From NCBI GenBank assembly GCA_933207985.1, contig OW240912.1:202862966-202926965 (forward strand): DNA of 64,000 nt. Reading direction: 5' to 3'. The position numbers were made by a program, and so were the translations under genes. Origin of the DNA: Pelobates cultripes (Eukaryota > Chordata > Amphibia > Anura > Pelobatidae). Shown one piece after another: positions 20,904 to 32,198 of the stretch (within the stretch, counting starts at the first letter, position 1; each line of letters opens with the position of its first letter). A model generated the notes under the pieces. The model did no database searches and was not told the DNA's origin. It was given only the letters and a program-made list of their open reading frames with translations.

Positions 20904-21646
20904 GTGCACAGGTACCATATAGAATTCGAAACAATCAAGCGACAGACCACCCTTCCCCACCCATTGACCTTTGCTACTGCAGAACCACAGCTCATAGAAC
21001 AAGAGTTAAAGGAGCTGCGGAAGAAAGGCGCCATCCAACTAACCATGATGCAAGGGGGATTTTTCAGCAACATATTCCTTGTTCGGAAAAAGACAGGGGA
21101 CTTCCGTCCAGTCATAGACTTACAGGACCTCAACGCCCACGTGATTTATCAACCCTTCAAGATGGAAGGCATCCATCTATTACAGGACCTTCTCCAGGAT
21201 GGAGATTGGTTCACCCGCCTAGATCTCAAGGACGCCTATCTATCGGTTCCGATACATGTGGACAGTCGCCCTTTCCTTCACTTTCTGTAGAACGGAGATC
21301 CATGGCAGTTCACTTGCCTCCGTTCGGCCTCAGTTCAGCACCGTGGTGCTTTACAAAGATTCTGAAACCGGTAACGGCCCATTTTCGTCAACAGGGAATT
21401 CAATGTATAATCTACTTAGATGATATCCTGCTCTTGGGTCAGATCCATACACAACTACTATCACACACAATGTACACAGTTGAATTACTGGAATCTCTAG
21501 GTTTTCTGGTCAACTGGGCGAAATCTGCTCTGACCCCCTCTCAGTGTGTCCAATTCCTAGCGTTCGACATAGACTCTCAATCCTGTACACTACGACTACC
21601 CTCTGCAAAGGTATCGCAAGGAGATTTGCAAGATACTCCTTCTTAA
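20904..21646 (+). pseudogene. DIRS1-like reverse transcriptase, frameshifted and truncated
   Basis: The first part (20,904-21,290) reads EQELKELRKKGAI, then GGFFSNIFLVRKKTGDFRPV, and LDLKDAYLSVPIH with the first catalytic Asp. After a frame change near 21,285 the second part reads PFGLSSAPWCFTKILKPV and the catalytic IIYLDDILLLG, then a connection block ending near 21,620. These blocks are typical of the DIRS/Ngaro RT group rather than LINEs. The catalytic residues survive, but the frameshift and loss of everything after the connection make it dead. Confidence 0.82.
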
Positions 21647-24600
21647 GTCTTTGGACTTGGCCTCAGCAATGGAAAAGAGATAAGTTTAAGCTTTTTTTCT
21701 TTTTTTTTTGTATTTGGAGAGGCGGAGCACCACAGAAAGATTTATTCTAACCCAAACCAGCGTTTTATGAAAACACCGTATTTTGACTGGAGTAACCTTT
21801 TAATTGTATAGTCATTGGATTCAAATCTCATCCTGATCCTCCTTGGCTGATGTCACGCCCCATTGCCAGAGGTGGAAGGAGGTCAGGAAAGGGAACATAG
21901 GGGCATCATGGGAGGGGGTATGTCGCCATATGCTGTCTTGTGCAAGCATTCTGTACGTGCTGTAATCAGATTAAACTTTTGTGTAGAACTGATACAATCT
22001 TTCCCAAAACCTTTTTCTGGAAAGTGACTCCTAATGATTCCACAGGAGATGAAGTTACACCTCTGGAAGGAGATGGGTTCATTTCTGTCTGGGCAGCGTT
22101 TCATAGCGAACCACTAAACATAAAGACTCCAGGCACCATGATCTCTTCAAATCACTGAAGTGGTCAAGGTTCTTGAAGTAAACCTTAAAATACATTAATA
22201 TCACCTTAAAATAAATTAATATCAGTTTTAAAAATAGTATTAGTTTAACATTTATTTGCAACGTGGAATGCATAATGATCACTGAAAATAGCAATCCTGT
22301 GTATAGACAGCTGTATAAATTATATAATGTTAATGTGTTCTATTCCTAATTTATTTGTTCATCGTATACATAAATATCACATATAAAAATTTTTTATAGC
22401 AATCACATAGCACATATTTTGTTATCAAACTTGTCTTCCAGGGTCTGAAATGTTAATATTCGAGCAAAAATAAAATTTTCATCAGATACTGTACTTTGCT
22501 TTGCAATCCAAAACAAAAGTAAAAACTTGAATACATAACTTTAGTGAGAATGGTTAATTCCCACAATAAAGAGTCATGCTACTCAACTTCCTTGGGAGAA
22601 AAATAACCTAATGCTAGCTTTCTACAGAAATCTCAGTAGAAAAAAAAAAAAGAGGACCCTTTCACCCCTATTACAGTGCATAGCTGTCCTGTTTTAGAAA
22701 TAGCTTCCCTGTTGGACAGCATGGATGTGAAATGAATGAGGCTTTATCATTATGATCTCATTACGATCATATCTAATAAAACATATATATATAGAATAAT
22801 ACAGTGTATAACGCAAATATGAGCTTTATAATTCTAGCGGGTAAAATCAATAAGATCAATAAAGTAATTCATACTTTGCTTTAAATAGAAGCTCTTGCTA
22901 TACAGCTGTATCCCGGAGTATTCTTATCTTTTGATGGTGTCTTTGATTGCACTGGTGTTATTAAAATAGATAAAGGTATATACAAAGACACTAATAGAGT
23001 CATAGACTTTGTAATGATTATTAAGATGTAGTGCCCTTATTTATAAAAACTGTCTGTTCAATGTGTGGAGAACATTGAATTCTTGAGGCTTATAATACTA
23101 TTTTTTTTTTTTTTTTTAACCTTGGAGCGATTGTACCTACTATTTTGATGCCTAGGTTGAATGAATTTGCACTCAATAATGTGGAAATTCAATTTGCACA
23201 TTATCAATGTGTCTGCAAAGAAGGTGGGCTTTAGGTGTTAGAGTACTGGTTTTGTGAAACTGTTCCACATCATCATAACCTCTACAATGAGCTGCAGTGG
23301 TTATGGTGCTTGAAGCATTCCTTTAAAAAAACATAACATGGTGAACACATTACAGGTTTCTTTCTGAATTCCTTCCGAACTGTTTCAATCATGGATTTCC
23401 CTTATTTGGGAAATATTTTAGGCTTATTTTATTAATACATCTTTCAGATAATTCTAGAAAATAATTGCATATAGACAACTAGTATAATTTGCAAATGCAT
23501 CTTGACCAATTAGGTTCCACTACAGGAATGTCAAAGATTAATAACACCAGACAATCATTGGACTCATTGGAGGTGAATAGAAAAAAAAAAACTATCCACA
23601 TGAAGACCCTGATTTTGGATACAAGGAAGCTCGTACACAAGGTCAGCTTGAGATTTTAAGTAGAAACAATCTCATACTTGTAATTAGAGAATTTCCTTAA
23701 AACGTCATTATGCCTTTTCCAACCACTTCCAACATAACATCTCATGGATGCCTTCCACCACTCCATTAACATATTATGCTGGTTAAATCATTAGCCAAAA
23801 ATATAAAGGAATCTGTAGAGTTTGCAAGGATTATGATAGGATCAGTGTCACAAAAGATTAGCATATTTACCAATGATATAATGATTATGGTAACAAATCC
23901 AGTTATCTCTCCCTCATTAATTCAAGGTTATTTAAAACTATAGTTTTCTTTCCAATTATGAACTAAATTTGAATATGTGCCACGTTTTAGGGACAGCTCT
24001 GAAAAACAAACAGAAAGGGGAATATATTGTTAATGGCAATACAACAGAACCTCTGTTACCTAGGCTAAAAATAAATGTCATCAATTAAACATATAACGGG
24101 CTTTCTTGGAAGCATTGATTCCAAAATGTTATTTTTTGTATAGGATGAGACACTTTTTGAGTGTCACTGTAAAGGAAAAGTAAATCATAACAATTTTATA
24201 AATCAGTCTAAAAAAGGCTCAATTTTATCTGGCAATAGTTGCACAGGGATGGCTCATAATCCCAGATATAGCAAAGCGTCAAGGAGCAAGCAGCTGTCTG
24301 TTAGATTGGCCAAGGAGGGATTGTATTCTATTGAAAAGAGGTTTGTGCAATTATTGACCCCTGTCATGTTTCGTGAGAGGCAAGAAAGCATTGCATTCTA
24401 GTCAAATACTATATTTACCAATTTGAGAAATGGAAAGAAAGAAATATGTTGGAAGAAAAATGTAAAGACTTATGATTAACCTTTGCTAGTTAGAAAGACC
24501 ATGGTATCCATGAAATTAAATACATTTGCAAAGGTGGAACACTTGAGTCCTTTTTCATGAATATACTATGACTCTGACTTTACCTCTAGAGAACAAAAAC

Positions 24601-25645
24601 ACATACACGTGAATAAAAAACAATATGTAATGTAATAGCCTAAAATAGCAAGAATTTATAGCATTAGCAACTACCGAGGCACTCTTACCTAGATGCTTAA
24701 AGTGAGATATTTGTCCCTTTTAAATGCAAAAGATGAATGAAACAGTAGGAAGATTTTGGTATGGGAACAGAATTTAAGATGAATAACAACATATTTCATA
24801 ATACAGGTTGGGATAGAACTCAGAGTAGGATTTGACAGGTAAATAACTTATTTGTTAATAGTTAAAAAAAAAATTGTTGCAGGTACAGTTTATAACTGAG
24901 TCTTGGGAGATTCCTTATTGGTAATTTCACAAAGGAACAACAAATTAGCCAGAGAAAACAATTAATTTATTTATCAACTCATCATGTCTGATGAAGCTCC
25001 TTTTTATTTAAATGACTTTGTTAATAAGTAAAACTATCACTACTGGGGTTCACAAAATCCATGGATAATTCAGCAGTGCCAACTACACCCTACCAAATTA
25101 CCACCTTGTCTGTTGCTGGATGACCTTGCAGGAAGTTATCAGACATAATTTTGACAGTCAGGGCATCAAACATTAACTAATGTTATGAACAAAGCTATTG
25201 AAAGAACCCGATTTGTGAGGTTGCAGATGAAGCTCATTTAAAAGATGCCATCTTCCGTACCTAGTCAAACAAATCCCCATACGTTAAACATTGTTGTATG
25301 TGAGATCATTGAAATAGTTTCATTAATAAAAAAAAGTCATTGACTCTTCAAACCCTACTCTGAATTTTGTCCCACCCTGGCATTGATGAAAGCCACAAAC
25401 ATTGTTCCAATTTTCAGGGAATAGCTCCTTTGAATTATTTTCCAATAACAGAGTAGATGACTTATTGAATACAAACTGGATGTTTTGGAGCATTGCCTTC
25501 AATCTATCCACCATTAGCAGATGTTGCGTGGAAAAACATATTCTTGTACTAGCATTTTACTATTACATTCTCTGTGGCTACATAAGCAAGGATACTAAAT
25601 GTAACCCAGTAATGTTGCTGTAACTGCAGTATCACTTGTGAGATT
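21647..25645. other. Intergenic DNA, 4 kb without recognisable gene
   Basis: AT-rich sequence with scattered A-runs (22,640; 23,100; 23,580). Open frames are short and without motifs. I see no RNA gene, transposon terminus or repeat array. Confidence 0.6.
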
Positions 25646-25793
25646 ATTTGCTAAAGTGAGAATTCAATGTGAATTTCAAATTTAAGGCCAAAGTAGCCAA
25701 ACTGAATGCATAGTTGACTTGAGGAATCTCCCCAGATCAGATATTATGACCTCATATTTAAAACTGACTTTGAATTCTCACTTTAGTGTATAA
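25646..25793. mobile_element. Miniature inverted-repeat element, family A, copy 2
   Basis: 148 bp with ends TTTGCTAAAGTGAGAATTCA and the complement of TGAATTCTCACTTTAGTGTA, the same termini as the copy at 12,850-13,007. The interiors share TTTCAAATTTAAGG and a GCATAG segment. No coding potential. Confidence 0.7.
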
Positions 25794-27553
25794 CCCTAAG
25801 TCAGTTTTCATCTTTTTAAGGTTAATAAAATGAGTTCTAATACGTTGAGCAATAAGAGCACACCATTGAGAATTTTATATATTTATATAATTGCAGACAT
25901 ATTCCATTCTTAATAGATACGCAGTGTTTTTAAATGATATTTCAAGTAACTAAAGTTATAACATTATTAATACCTCAGCCCTCCCCATCTTGCATTCCTA
26001 CATCCTGTTTCTATAGAAACTTTTAATGCTTACAATATGTACTGTGGTGATATAAATTTGCACTTTCCTATTATCAAAGAGCAGCTCAGATTAATGCTCG
26101 AGCAGAGATTAAAAAGTACACTACTGAGCACAGCGAATTGAAGTTAATGTCTATATAAGGTGTTCTCACTTGTTTCAAAACAAGTAATTAAAAGCCTGTT
26201 GTTCGACATCAATGTCATATTATGCCTATTCATGATCACCCCTTTCCCTACTGAATCCCAGCCAACAAGAAGATGGATGTAATTGGTTATAAATCTTTCT
26301 TGTTGTAACCTGTTATATTGGTGATTAATTAAATCTACAATAAAAGGATCAGGATAATAAAGATTTCCCATATTGCACCAGAACTGCATTACCTGTTTGT
26401 CCCTCAAAAAGGTTTGCCATCTTTTTCTGCAGGTTCTGGCAGTCTTGTTTGGCAGAAGCATCTTCCACAATCACCATACTTATTGGTATGATTCCTAATG
26501 AGCAGGGCTGCCAGCAGAAGTTCTAGAGCCCCAAAACAGCTCAAGGTTTGAACTCTGGGGCCCGCGCCCAAGTCTGCCCACAGGGTCCACCTTAAGTCTA
26601 CTCACAAGGATGCAGTGTGTTTATAGTGGCTGCAGTGAATGTGTATAGTGGATACAGAGAGCATGTGTAATTATTTTCATTTTATTTCCCCTATCTGTCT
26701 CTTACCTGTGGCAAGGGAGGGAGAACATTACACTCCCTGTTGTTCCAGTGCCATTGTGCAGGCTGCCAGCTGTTGTATAGTGAAGAGAGGGTCTAGCAGA
26801 TGCCATCTTCCAAATCAGAGTGTTGCAGTAGTAAACCGTGGCAATGCTCCGACAGCCAGGCTCACTGAAGACCTGCCTGACCCAACAGCCATAAAGTTCA
26901 ATAACAATGCATAAAGTCCTTGCACGCTAGCTTAAATTTCCAGTTTGCCGGGTGCTAGTCCTTGGAATTCATATACAATTGGCTGCACTTATGGTCTTAT
27001 TGTAGTCAAAATGTATTATTTTATTTCTTATTCATCCATAACATAATCGACAATACTGTGTGGTAACAGGTACAAATAAAGTTGTTTCAGTTTCACCTAG
27101 GGATGTTACTCATGACTAATTAATTCATTGATCCTGAGGAAAGTCCTGAGGTTGGATTGAAACAACTTTATTTGAGAAGAAGACTGTAAATGTGCAAACA
27201 AATTTCTATCTATATGATATATGTATGTATATAAACATACAAAATTTAGCCTTGCACAGGGCTTAATATTTTAGGTTTGTATTTGCTTTTGTATTACACA
27301 GCCATGTTCCAGTGCAGCCACCCACCCCATGTGTTCCCTATTAAGGGTTTAGGGTGTAGGGGGTTTAGAAAAATACCCCTCTCTGTCTATTTAGAGATTT
27401 TACCTTAAAGCTGAAGAGAGCAACGTGAATTGTTAGTGTAGGACTTACCTAAGAGGTTTGTCTTGATGTGTCCGGTGAGCGTACTAGTTATTTAAATGTG
27501 CATAGAGATTTGGGATAGTGCACAAGTAACTTTTTTCTTTGGTTTTATTGTGT
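25794..27553. other. Intergenic DNA with a possible PLE-derived scrap
   Basis: No gene is recognised; a 108-codon minus-strand frame at 26,144-26,470 has no family motif. At 27,130-27,175 CTGAGGAAAGTCC...GGATTGAAAC has the CTGAGGA and GAAAC boxes on either side of a 5-bp stem (AGTCC/GGATT). This is like a decayed hammerhead of the kind carried by Penelope-like elements, but the cleavage-site side is not recognisable. Confidence 0.4.
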
Positions 27554-27565
27554 GTATATATATAT

Positions 27566-27667
27566 GGGAAGGCGGAGCCTGGAGTTGTGGGAGGGGTTAC
27601 AACCGGCCTATATAAACTCACTACTTACCTCCATACCTTTGCTGACAACGCTTGGTCACTTCCGGTT
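27566..27667 (+). repeat. Ngaro copy 1 repeat A1
   Basis: 102-bp left terminal repeat beginning GGGAAGGCGGAGCC and ending TCACTTCCGGTT. It matches A2 at 33,318 except for two differences (one T missing in A2 near CCATACCTT and A/G at GGTTACAA). It contains CGGCCTATATAAAC, a TATA-box-like motif that could serve as promoter. Confidence 0.92.
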
Positions 27668-29403
27668 CCGGTCCAGACGGCGGGAATCAACTACACCAGG
27701 TCATCAGCCTTCACAGCAGCAGGATCACCTTCCGTTAATCAGGCTCGGCGGTAGCAGATACCCTCGTTCACGGCGGGCTCGCCGACTGCACACGCCACCA
27801 AGAACTTCCGGAGCGCCGGGTCGCACTTCCGGGGTCAAGGGACCGGTAATCGTGAGTACGGGCATACGAACGCTCAAACTCACGAACTAAATACAACATT
27901 CGACACGTCTGGGCGAACAGTAATTACACGAATCCAACAGACGAGGGAAAGGGGAACACATACGAATAGGTCTTAAATTCCGCGAACGCTTTACATTCGG
28001 TTCTAAACACACGAATCCAACCAGGTCTAAATACATGAATATGGCTTCCATAACACACGAATGACAAACACGAATTACTATACGTTACAACACTCTGTTT
28101 TTTTTCTTTTCTTTCTCCCCTTCCTACTCTCACAGTAACATTGCCACCTACAGGCGAATTTAACGTATTGCACTCTCTGTATGCAACAGTTTAAAACGAA
28201 GTATGATTTCTGTGTATATGTATTAAAGTATAACATAATAACTGTATAAGTCGGGTAACTTCATCACCAATACGGGCTAAGTCATTAAATATTTAAGGAA
28301 TATCCACAATAATATTTTCTTTAATAAATCGGTTAAGAGAATATTTGACAGAGCATATAAATAAACTAGTAGGCGGGCGTATACGTTTATAGCGGTCTGT
28401 TCACAACTATAGGTAACTAAATAGACATAAATCACGTATAATTTCGGTGGTAGTAACAATTAAGGGGGAAGGGAAGGGTACCATTCTTTCATATATACGG
28501 TACGTGGAAATAGGTACTAAGGTGGATACAATAAGGTGAATTGTATTATCATATCCTTGCAGGTGGGTCTGTTCTAGTTTTCAACACAAGAACTACACAG
28601 CACAAGGGAGTGCCGGTAACATACGGTACGTTCATTAGGGAAATAAGGAGTCACTTGCGCAAGTCAGCTCGGTACTAGAACATAGTACTAACATTAGATA
28701 TACTTCAAACCTATATGGGTATCTTATTACGTCTTACCCTCGTAGGTTAAAGGTCATCAAGACCAACGCTGGTCAAAACAAACTCGCCAGAGAAGTAGAC
28801 CACACACTACTTCTGAGGAATTTAAATAATAAGATACACTTACGGTCCTGGTACAGGTAATAAAAAAAAATAAAAAATTTTTTTTTAATATTATTGGTTA
28901 GGGGAGGGGGACACCTATTCGGGTGGTTTACTTTTATTATTCTCATCTTAGGCCAAGCATACCTAGCACATACAGCTACAGACGTAACATAAAGACCTAA
29001 TCATCAGGTACGTATTGATCTATAAGTCATACCTACGACACAATAATAGACACTGGAAATAGTGGTGGAAGGAATATCTATATAAATGTTAAATATATAT
29101 TCTATTTTCCACGAGATACTTCCTAATTATGCTCATCACAAAGGTATTCACCTTCGGTTTAACTCATAGGTAAATTCACAATACTCAACCAAATATAAGT
29201 AGGACCTCACCAAGCATGCCGAGTTCACGGTCATAGGGTTAATAAGGCACCTTCCAGCCACAACGCTTCGGTGGCACAGTCACACGTCCAACGCATAGTT
29301 GAGCCCCTATACGGTCCAACGGCTATCAACAATACGTCAGCTACCTCGTTATCTACGACAACTTACTTATAAGTCACGTCAAACCCTTTGTCGTTTATAT
29401 AGG
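27668..29403 (+). other. Ngaro copy 1 5' leader
   Basis: A 1.7-kb stretch between A1 and the first gag ATG. It is AT-rich with many ACGAA/TTCG words and stops in all frames; short upstream ATG frames occur. The long leader is shared with copy 2 where the window allows comparison (63,646-64,000). No RNA structure was identified. Confidence 0.7.
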
Positions 29404-30600
29404 ATGTCTCACGCCTCCGACATAGGAGAAGACGTCTCCCTTCCCTGTACGCCAGCCAGACCACACACCCCTCCATCGGGCCCAACTATAGCCGAAAACC
29501 TAGATAGCCCGTGTTCCATGAGGTCATGGACAATTCCAAAAATCGCTGCAGAACTCAGACGTAGGGGTGTACCATATCCGGCCACGGCTAGGAAAGCCGA
29601 ACTATATAGGATCATGATGACAACCAACGACACCCCGCAACCAGGGACCAGCTCACAAGGAAATATGAACGAGACCATAGCAGGCCTGCAAGCCACCATG
29701 ACATCTATCCTGGCGTCTATTAGTAACATCAGCCAGAGAATGGACAGGCTAGAAGCTCCTGAGCCAATTATCGTGGCACCTGATATCAGTCTTACACCTG
29801 AGATTGAACACATAGCCGCACAGGGTAATGTGACAGGAGCTCCAATCTCACAAAACCTTACTACTCACATTGTCACGCCAGCACACTTGGTACCTCCCAA
29901 CATTAGGAAAGATATTTTAGAGGGGAAAGACGTCAACCTCATTTCCCTACTGATAGCGTCCCAAGACGTAGTAGACAATAAGACCTATAATTATGGGGAC
30001 TTGTCAGTAGTGATGAAAGCCAGAGACCCCAGACTAAGTAAAAAATTAACCATACCAGAGTTCGTCTTGGCTTTTGGCATATATAGAGACGTTGTATGCA
30101 CCACTTTTCCCCATCGTAGAGAAGAACTTGATTTGTATTTGCACAAATTGGTAGACCTGGGACACAAGTACGGTGGCCATACGTTCTTTGATTACCACAA
30201 ATCATTTTCGGCAAAAGCAGCGGCAGCTTTGGTACAATTCAACATAAGAACCGATTGGAGGCACTTAGATACCGAACTTTTCTGCCGCCATTTTGCCGGC
30301 CTTATACCCCCTTCTTGCGCAATTTGTTCATCAAACACCCACACTACCAATTTGTGCCCAAATGAACCAAGTCTTCCTACTACCAGCTACGCAGTCCCTA
30401 GCACCAGTAGCATCGAACAGAGGACATTTAAAGACAAATTAGGTAGGCCAATAGTTTTCCTGGGGAAGGCGCAGATTTGTAACAACTTTAACGCAGGCGG
30501 TTGCAGCTTCAGCGCTTGCAGGTTGTTACATGTCTGCACCTTCTGCCATAGAGCCCATGCTAAGACGATGTGTCCTAACCGACTGTTCCCCAAGAAATGA
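29404..30600 (+). CDS. Ngaro copy 1 gag-like protein with SAP-like and Cys/His motifs
   Basis: 398 codons from the first ATG (MSHASDIGEDV); the frame is open further upstream to 29,299 but without ATG. Counting from 29,404: an acidic, proline-rich N-terminus; a SAP-like helix-turn-helix at about residues 39-72 (WTIPKIAAELRRRG, then KAELYRIM), a fold that usually binds AT-rich DNA; a short coiled-coil-like stretch (residues 90-125); a helical middle; and a C-terminal Cys/His cluster (CNNFNAGGCSFSACRLLHVC, then CHRAH) at about residues 359-390, as in other Ngaro/DIRS gag proteins. It presumably packages element RNA. The frame ends in TGA directly followed, in frame, by pol. Copy 2 differs at four residues of the frame, two or three of them inside this CDS. 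Confidence 0.85.
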   Translation: MSHASDIGEDVSLPCTPARPHTPPSGPTIAENLDSPCSMRSWTIPKIAAELRRRGVPYPATARKAELYRIMMTTNDTPQPGTSSQGNMNETIAGLQATMTSILASISNISQRMDRLEAPEPIIVAPDISLTPEIEHIAAQGNVTGAPISQNLTTHIVTPAHLVPPNIRKDILEGKDVNLISLLIASQDVVDNKTYNYGDLSVVMKARDPRLSKKLTIPEFVLAFGIYRDVVCTTFPHRREELDLYLHKLVDLGHKYGGHTFFDYHKSFSAKAAAALVQFNIRTDWRHLDTELFCRHFAGLIPPSCAICSSNTHTTNLCPNEPSLPTTSYAVPSTSSIEQRTFKDKLGRPIVFLGKAQICNNFNAGGCSFSACRLLHVCTFCHRAHAKTMCPNRLFPKK

Positions 30601-32190
30601 CTGACGGAAGTCAATATCGACACACTAGCCTTTTACCTCAGTTCACACCCATCCAGGGACTTAGTACAATTTCTTATCACTGGTTTCACAGAGGGGTTTC
30701 ACACGGGGTTGGTGGCACTACCATCAGGAACGATTGAGTGCAGGAATTTACAATCTGCCACTACTGACCCAGCAACAGTAGACATCCTGTTGCAAACTGA
30801 AGTAGGGAATGGTTTCATGTTAGGGCCATTCACACGGCCACCATTCACTTGTTGGAGAACCAGTCCGATAGGAATTGCATGGGGCAAATACAACAATAAA
30901 GCACAATTAATCATTGATTTGTCAGCCCCTCATTCCAGCACCACACCAAGCCTAAATTCACTTATACCATCGCCGGAGTTCTCTTTACAGTATGCCACAG
31001 TAGATAATGCCATACAGGCCATACTGGAAGCAGGGGTAGCAGCTTGGCTCGGGAAAACCGATATTTCAAATGCTTTCAAGCTGCTTCCTTTGCACCCCTC
31101 TCTATGGCATCTACATGGGGTAAGGTGGAAAGGTTTATACTACTTTGCCAACCGACTGACATTTGGGGCCAAAAGTAGCCCCAAATTGTTTGATATTTTT
31201 GCTGAGACGCTGTGTTGGCTACTGTTAAATATCTGCTGTTGCCCAGTGGTCATACACTATCTGGACGACTTTCTAACAGTAGAAAAACCTGACACAATAC
31301 CACACAGCATCAACAAGACAGTCGCATTATTTAAAACTTTAGGGGTACCAGTGGCCGAGAACAAGACAATGGGCCCCACCACCAAACTAACCTTCCTAGG
31401 TATCGAATTAGACTCAACTACCATGAAAGCTAGCCTGCCAGCGGACAAAGTTCAGAGAATCCGGGTAGAGGTTGAGTCATTCCTGGACAAAGGTGTAACG
31501 TCTAGGAGGGATCTTCAATCACTCCTGGGTTCAATGAACTTCGCCATGAGAGTTATACCACAGGGACGAGCCTTCATATCACGCCTACTTAGTTTGTTAC
31601 CCAACTTACCCAACGACGACAGCAGGGTTACTCTGGACATTCAGGCTAGGGCAGACCTGACTATGTGGTACCATTTCCTCTCAGAATGGAATGGGAGAAA
31701 CTTGTTTATACCACCATTGACATTAAACTCCCCGGTGTTATGGACGGATGCGGCAGGTCACGCAGGTTTTGCAGCCATTTTCGAAAACAGGTGGTTCAGG
31801 GACGCGTGGCCTAGCGAAGCATTAGGTTTACCTGCGTTCACAAAAACGTCGGCACTGTTTGAGATCTACCCCATAGTGGCAGCAGCTAAAGTCTGGGGCC
31901 ACTTATGGGGAGGGAAAGCTGTCAAATGCTACACTGATAACATGGCAGCTTGCGAGATTCTGAACAAAGGCAGGTCTTCTTCACTAACAATTATGAGCCT
32001 GGTCAGGAGACTCACATGGTTGGCAGCTACACAAAATTTTTTCCTGACTTGCATACACGTGCCAGGTCACCACAACTCAGCAGCTGACGCACTATCCCGT
32101 TCAAAATTACAGGTTTTCAGACAGCTACACCCAACAGCAGAAGAACAGCCAAACAAGGCTCCGCAGTTCAAAGACCTCATCCTGGACTAA
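30601..32190 (+). CDS. Ngaro copy 1 reverse transcriptase-RNase H
   Basis: The frame opens immediately after the gag TGA with no ATG before the conserved RT start (SRDLVQFLITGFTEGFHTG at about 30,652-30,708); the first ATG in frame is near 30,815, inside the domain. Readthrough of the gag stop is therefore the simplest route to expression. RT motifs: KTDISNAFKLLPLHP with catalytic Asp at 31,060-31,062, LTFGAKSSPKLFD, and YLDDF at about 31,258. RNase H: WTDAAGHAGF (31,741), Glu in FEIYPIV (31,861), Asp in CYTDNM (31,936), and HHNSAADALSR near 32,085. All expected acidic residues are present. About 530 residues, normal for the family. The protein copies element RNA to DNA. Confidence 0.9.
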   Translation: MTEVNIDTLAFYLSSHPSRDLVQFLITGFTEGFHTGLVALPSGTIECRNLQSATTDPATVDILLQTEVGNGFMLGPFTRPPFTCWRTSPIGIAWGKYNNKAQLIIDLSAPHSSTTPSLNSLIPSPEFSLQYATVDNAIQAILEAGVAAWLGKTDISNAFKLLPLHPSLWHLHGVRWKGLYYFANRLTFGAKSSPKLFDIFAETLCWLLLNICCCPVVIHYLDDFLTVEKPDTIPHSINKTVALFKTLGVPVAENKTMGPTTKLTFLGIELDSTTMKASLPADKVQRIRVEVESFLDKGVTSRRDLQSLLGSMNFAMRVIPQGRAFISRLLSLLPNLPNDDSRVTLDIQARADLTMWYHFLSEWNGRNLFIPPLTLNSPVLWTDAAGHAGFAAIFENRWFRDAWPSEALGLPAFTKTSALFEIYPIVAAAKVWGHLWGGKAVKCYTDNMAACEILNKGRSSSLTIMSLVRRLTWLAATQNFFLTCIHVPGHHNSAADALSRSKLQVFRQLHPTAEEQPNKAPQFKDLILD

Positions 32191-32198
32191 AACTACTC

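Larger units (their letters stand above)
17650..21645 (+). mobile_element. DIRS1-like retrotransposon, 3'-truncated
   Basis: Plus-strand element with a ~1.4-kb leader, a decayed gag region (about 19,022-20,800) and a DIRS-type RT (20,904-21,646). RT homology stops at about 21,645, so RNase H, methyltransferase and tyrosine recombinase are absent. The leader near 17,690-17,890 (CTCACTCCATATA repeat; AAGCCCCTTCC; GCTGCTCCATCACAAGTCAG) resembles DIRS terminal sequence, so the left end is put at about 17,650, an estimate. A T2-like element interrupts gag. No inverted terminal copy is seen on the right. Confidence 0.65.

Noticed and set aside
26144..26470. 108-codon minus-strand frame as a possible host exon
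   Set aside because: No domain, no recognisable splice context, and ordinary AT-rich composition; length is compatible with chance in 64 kb.
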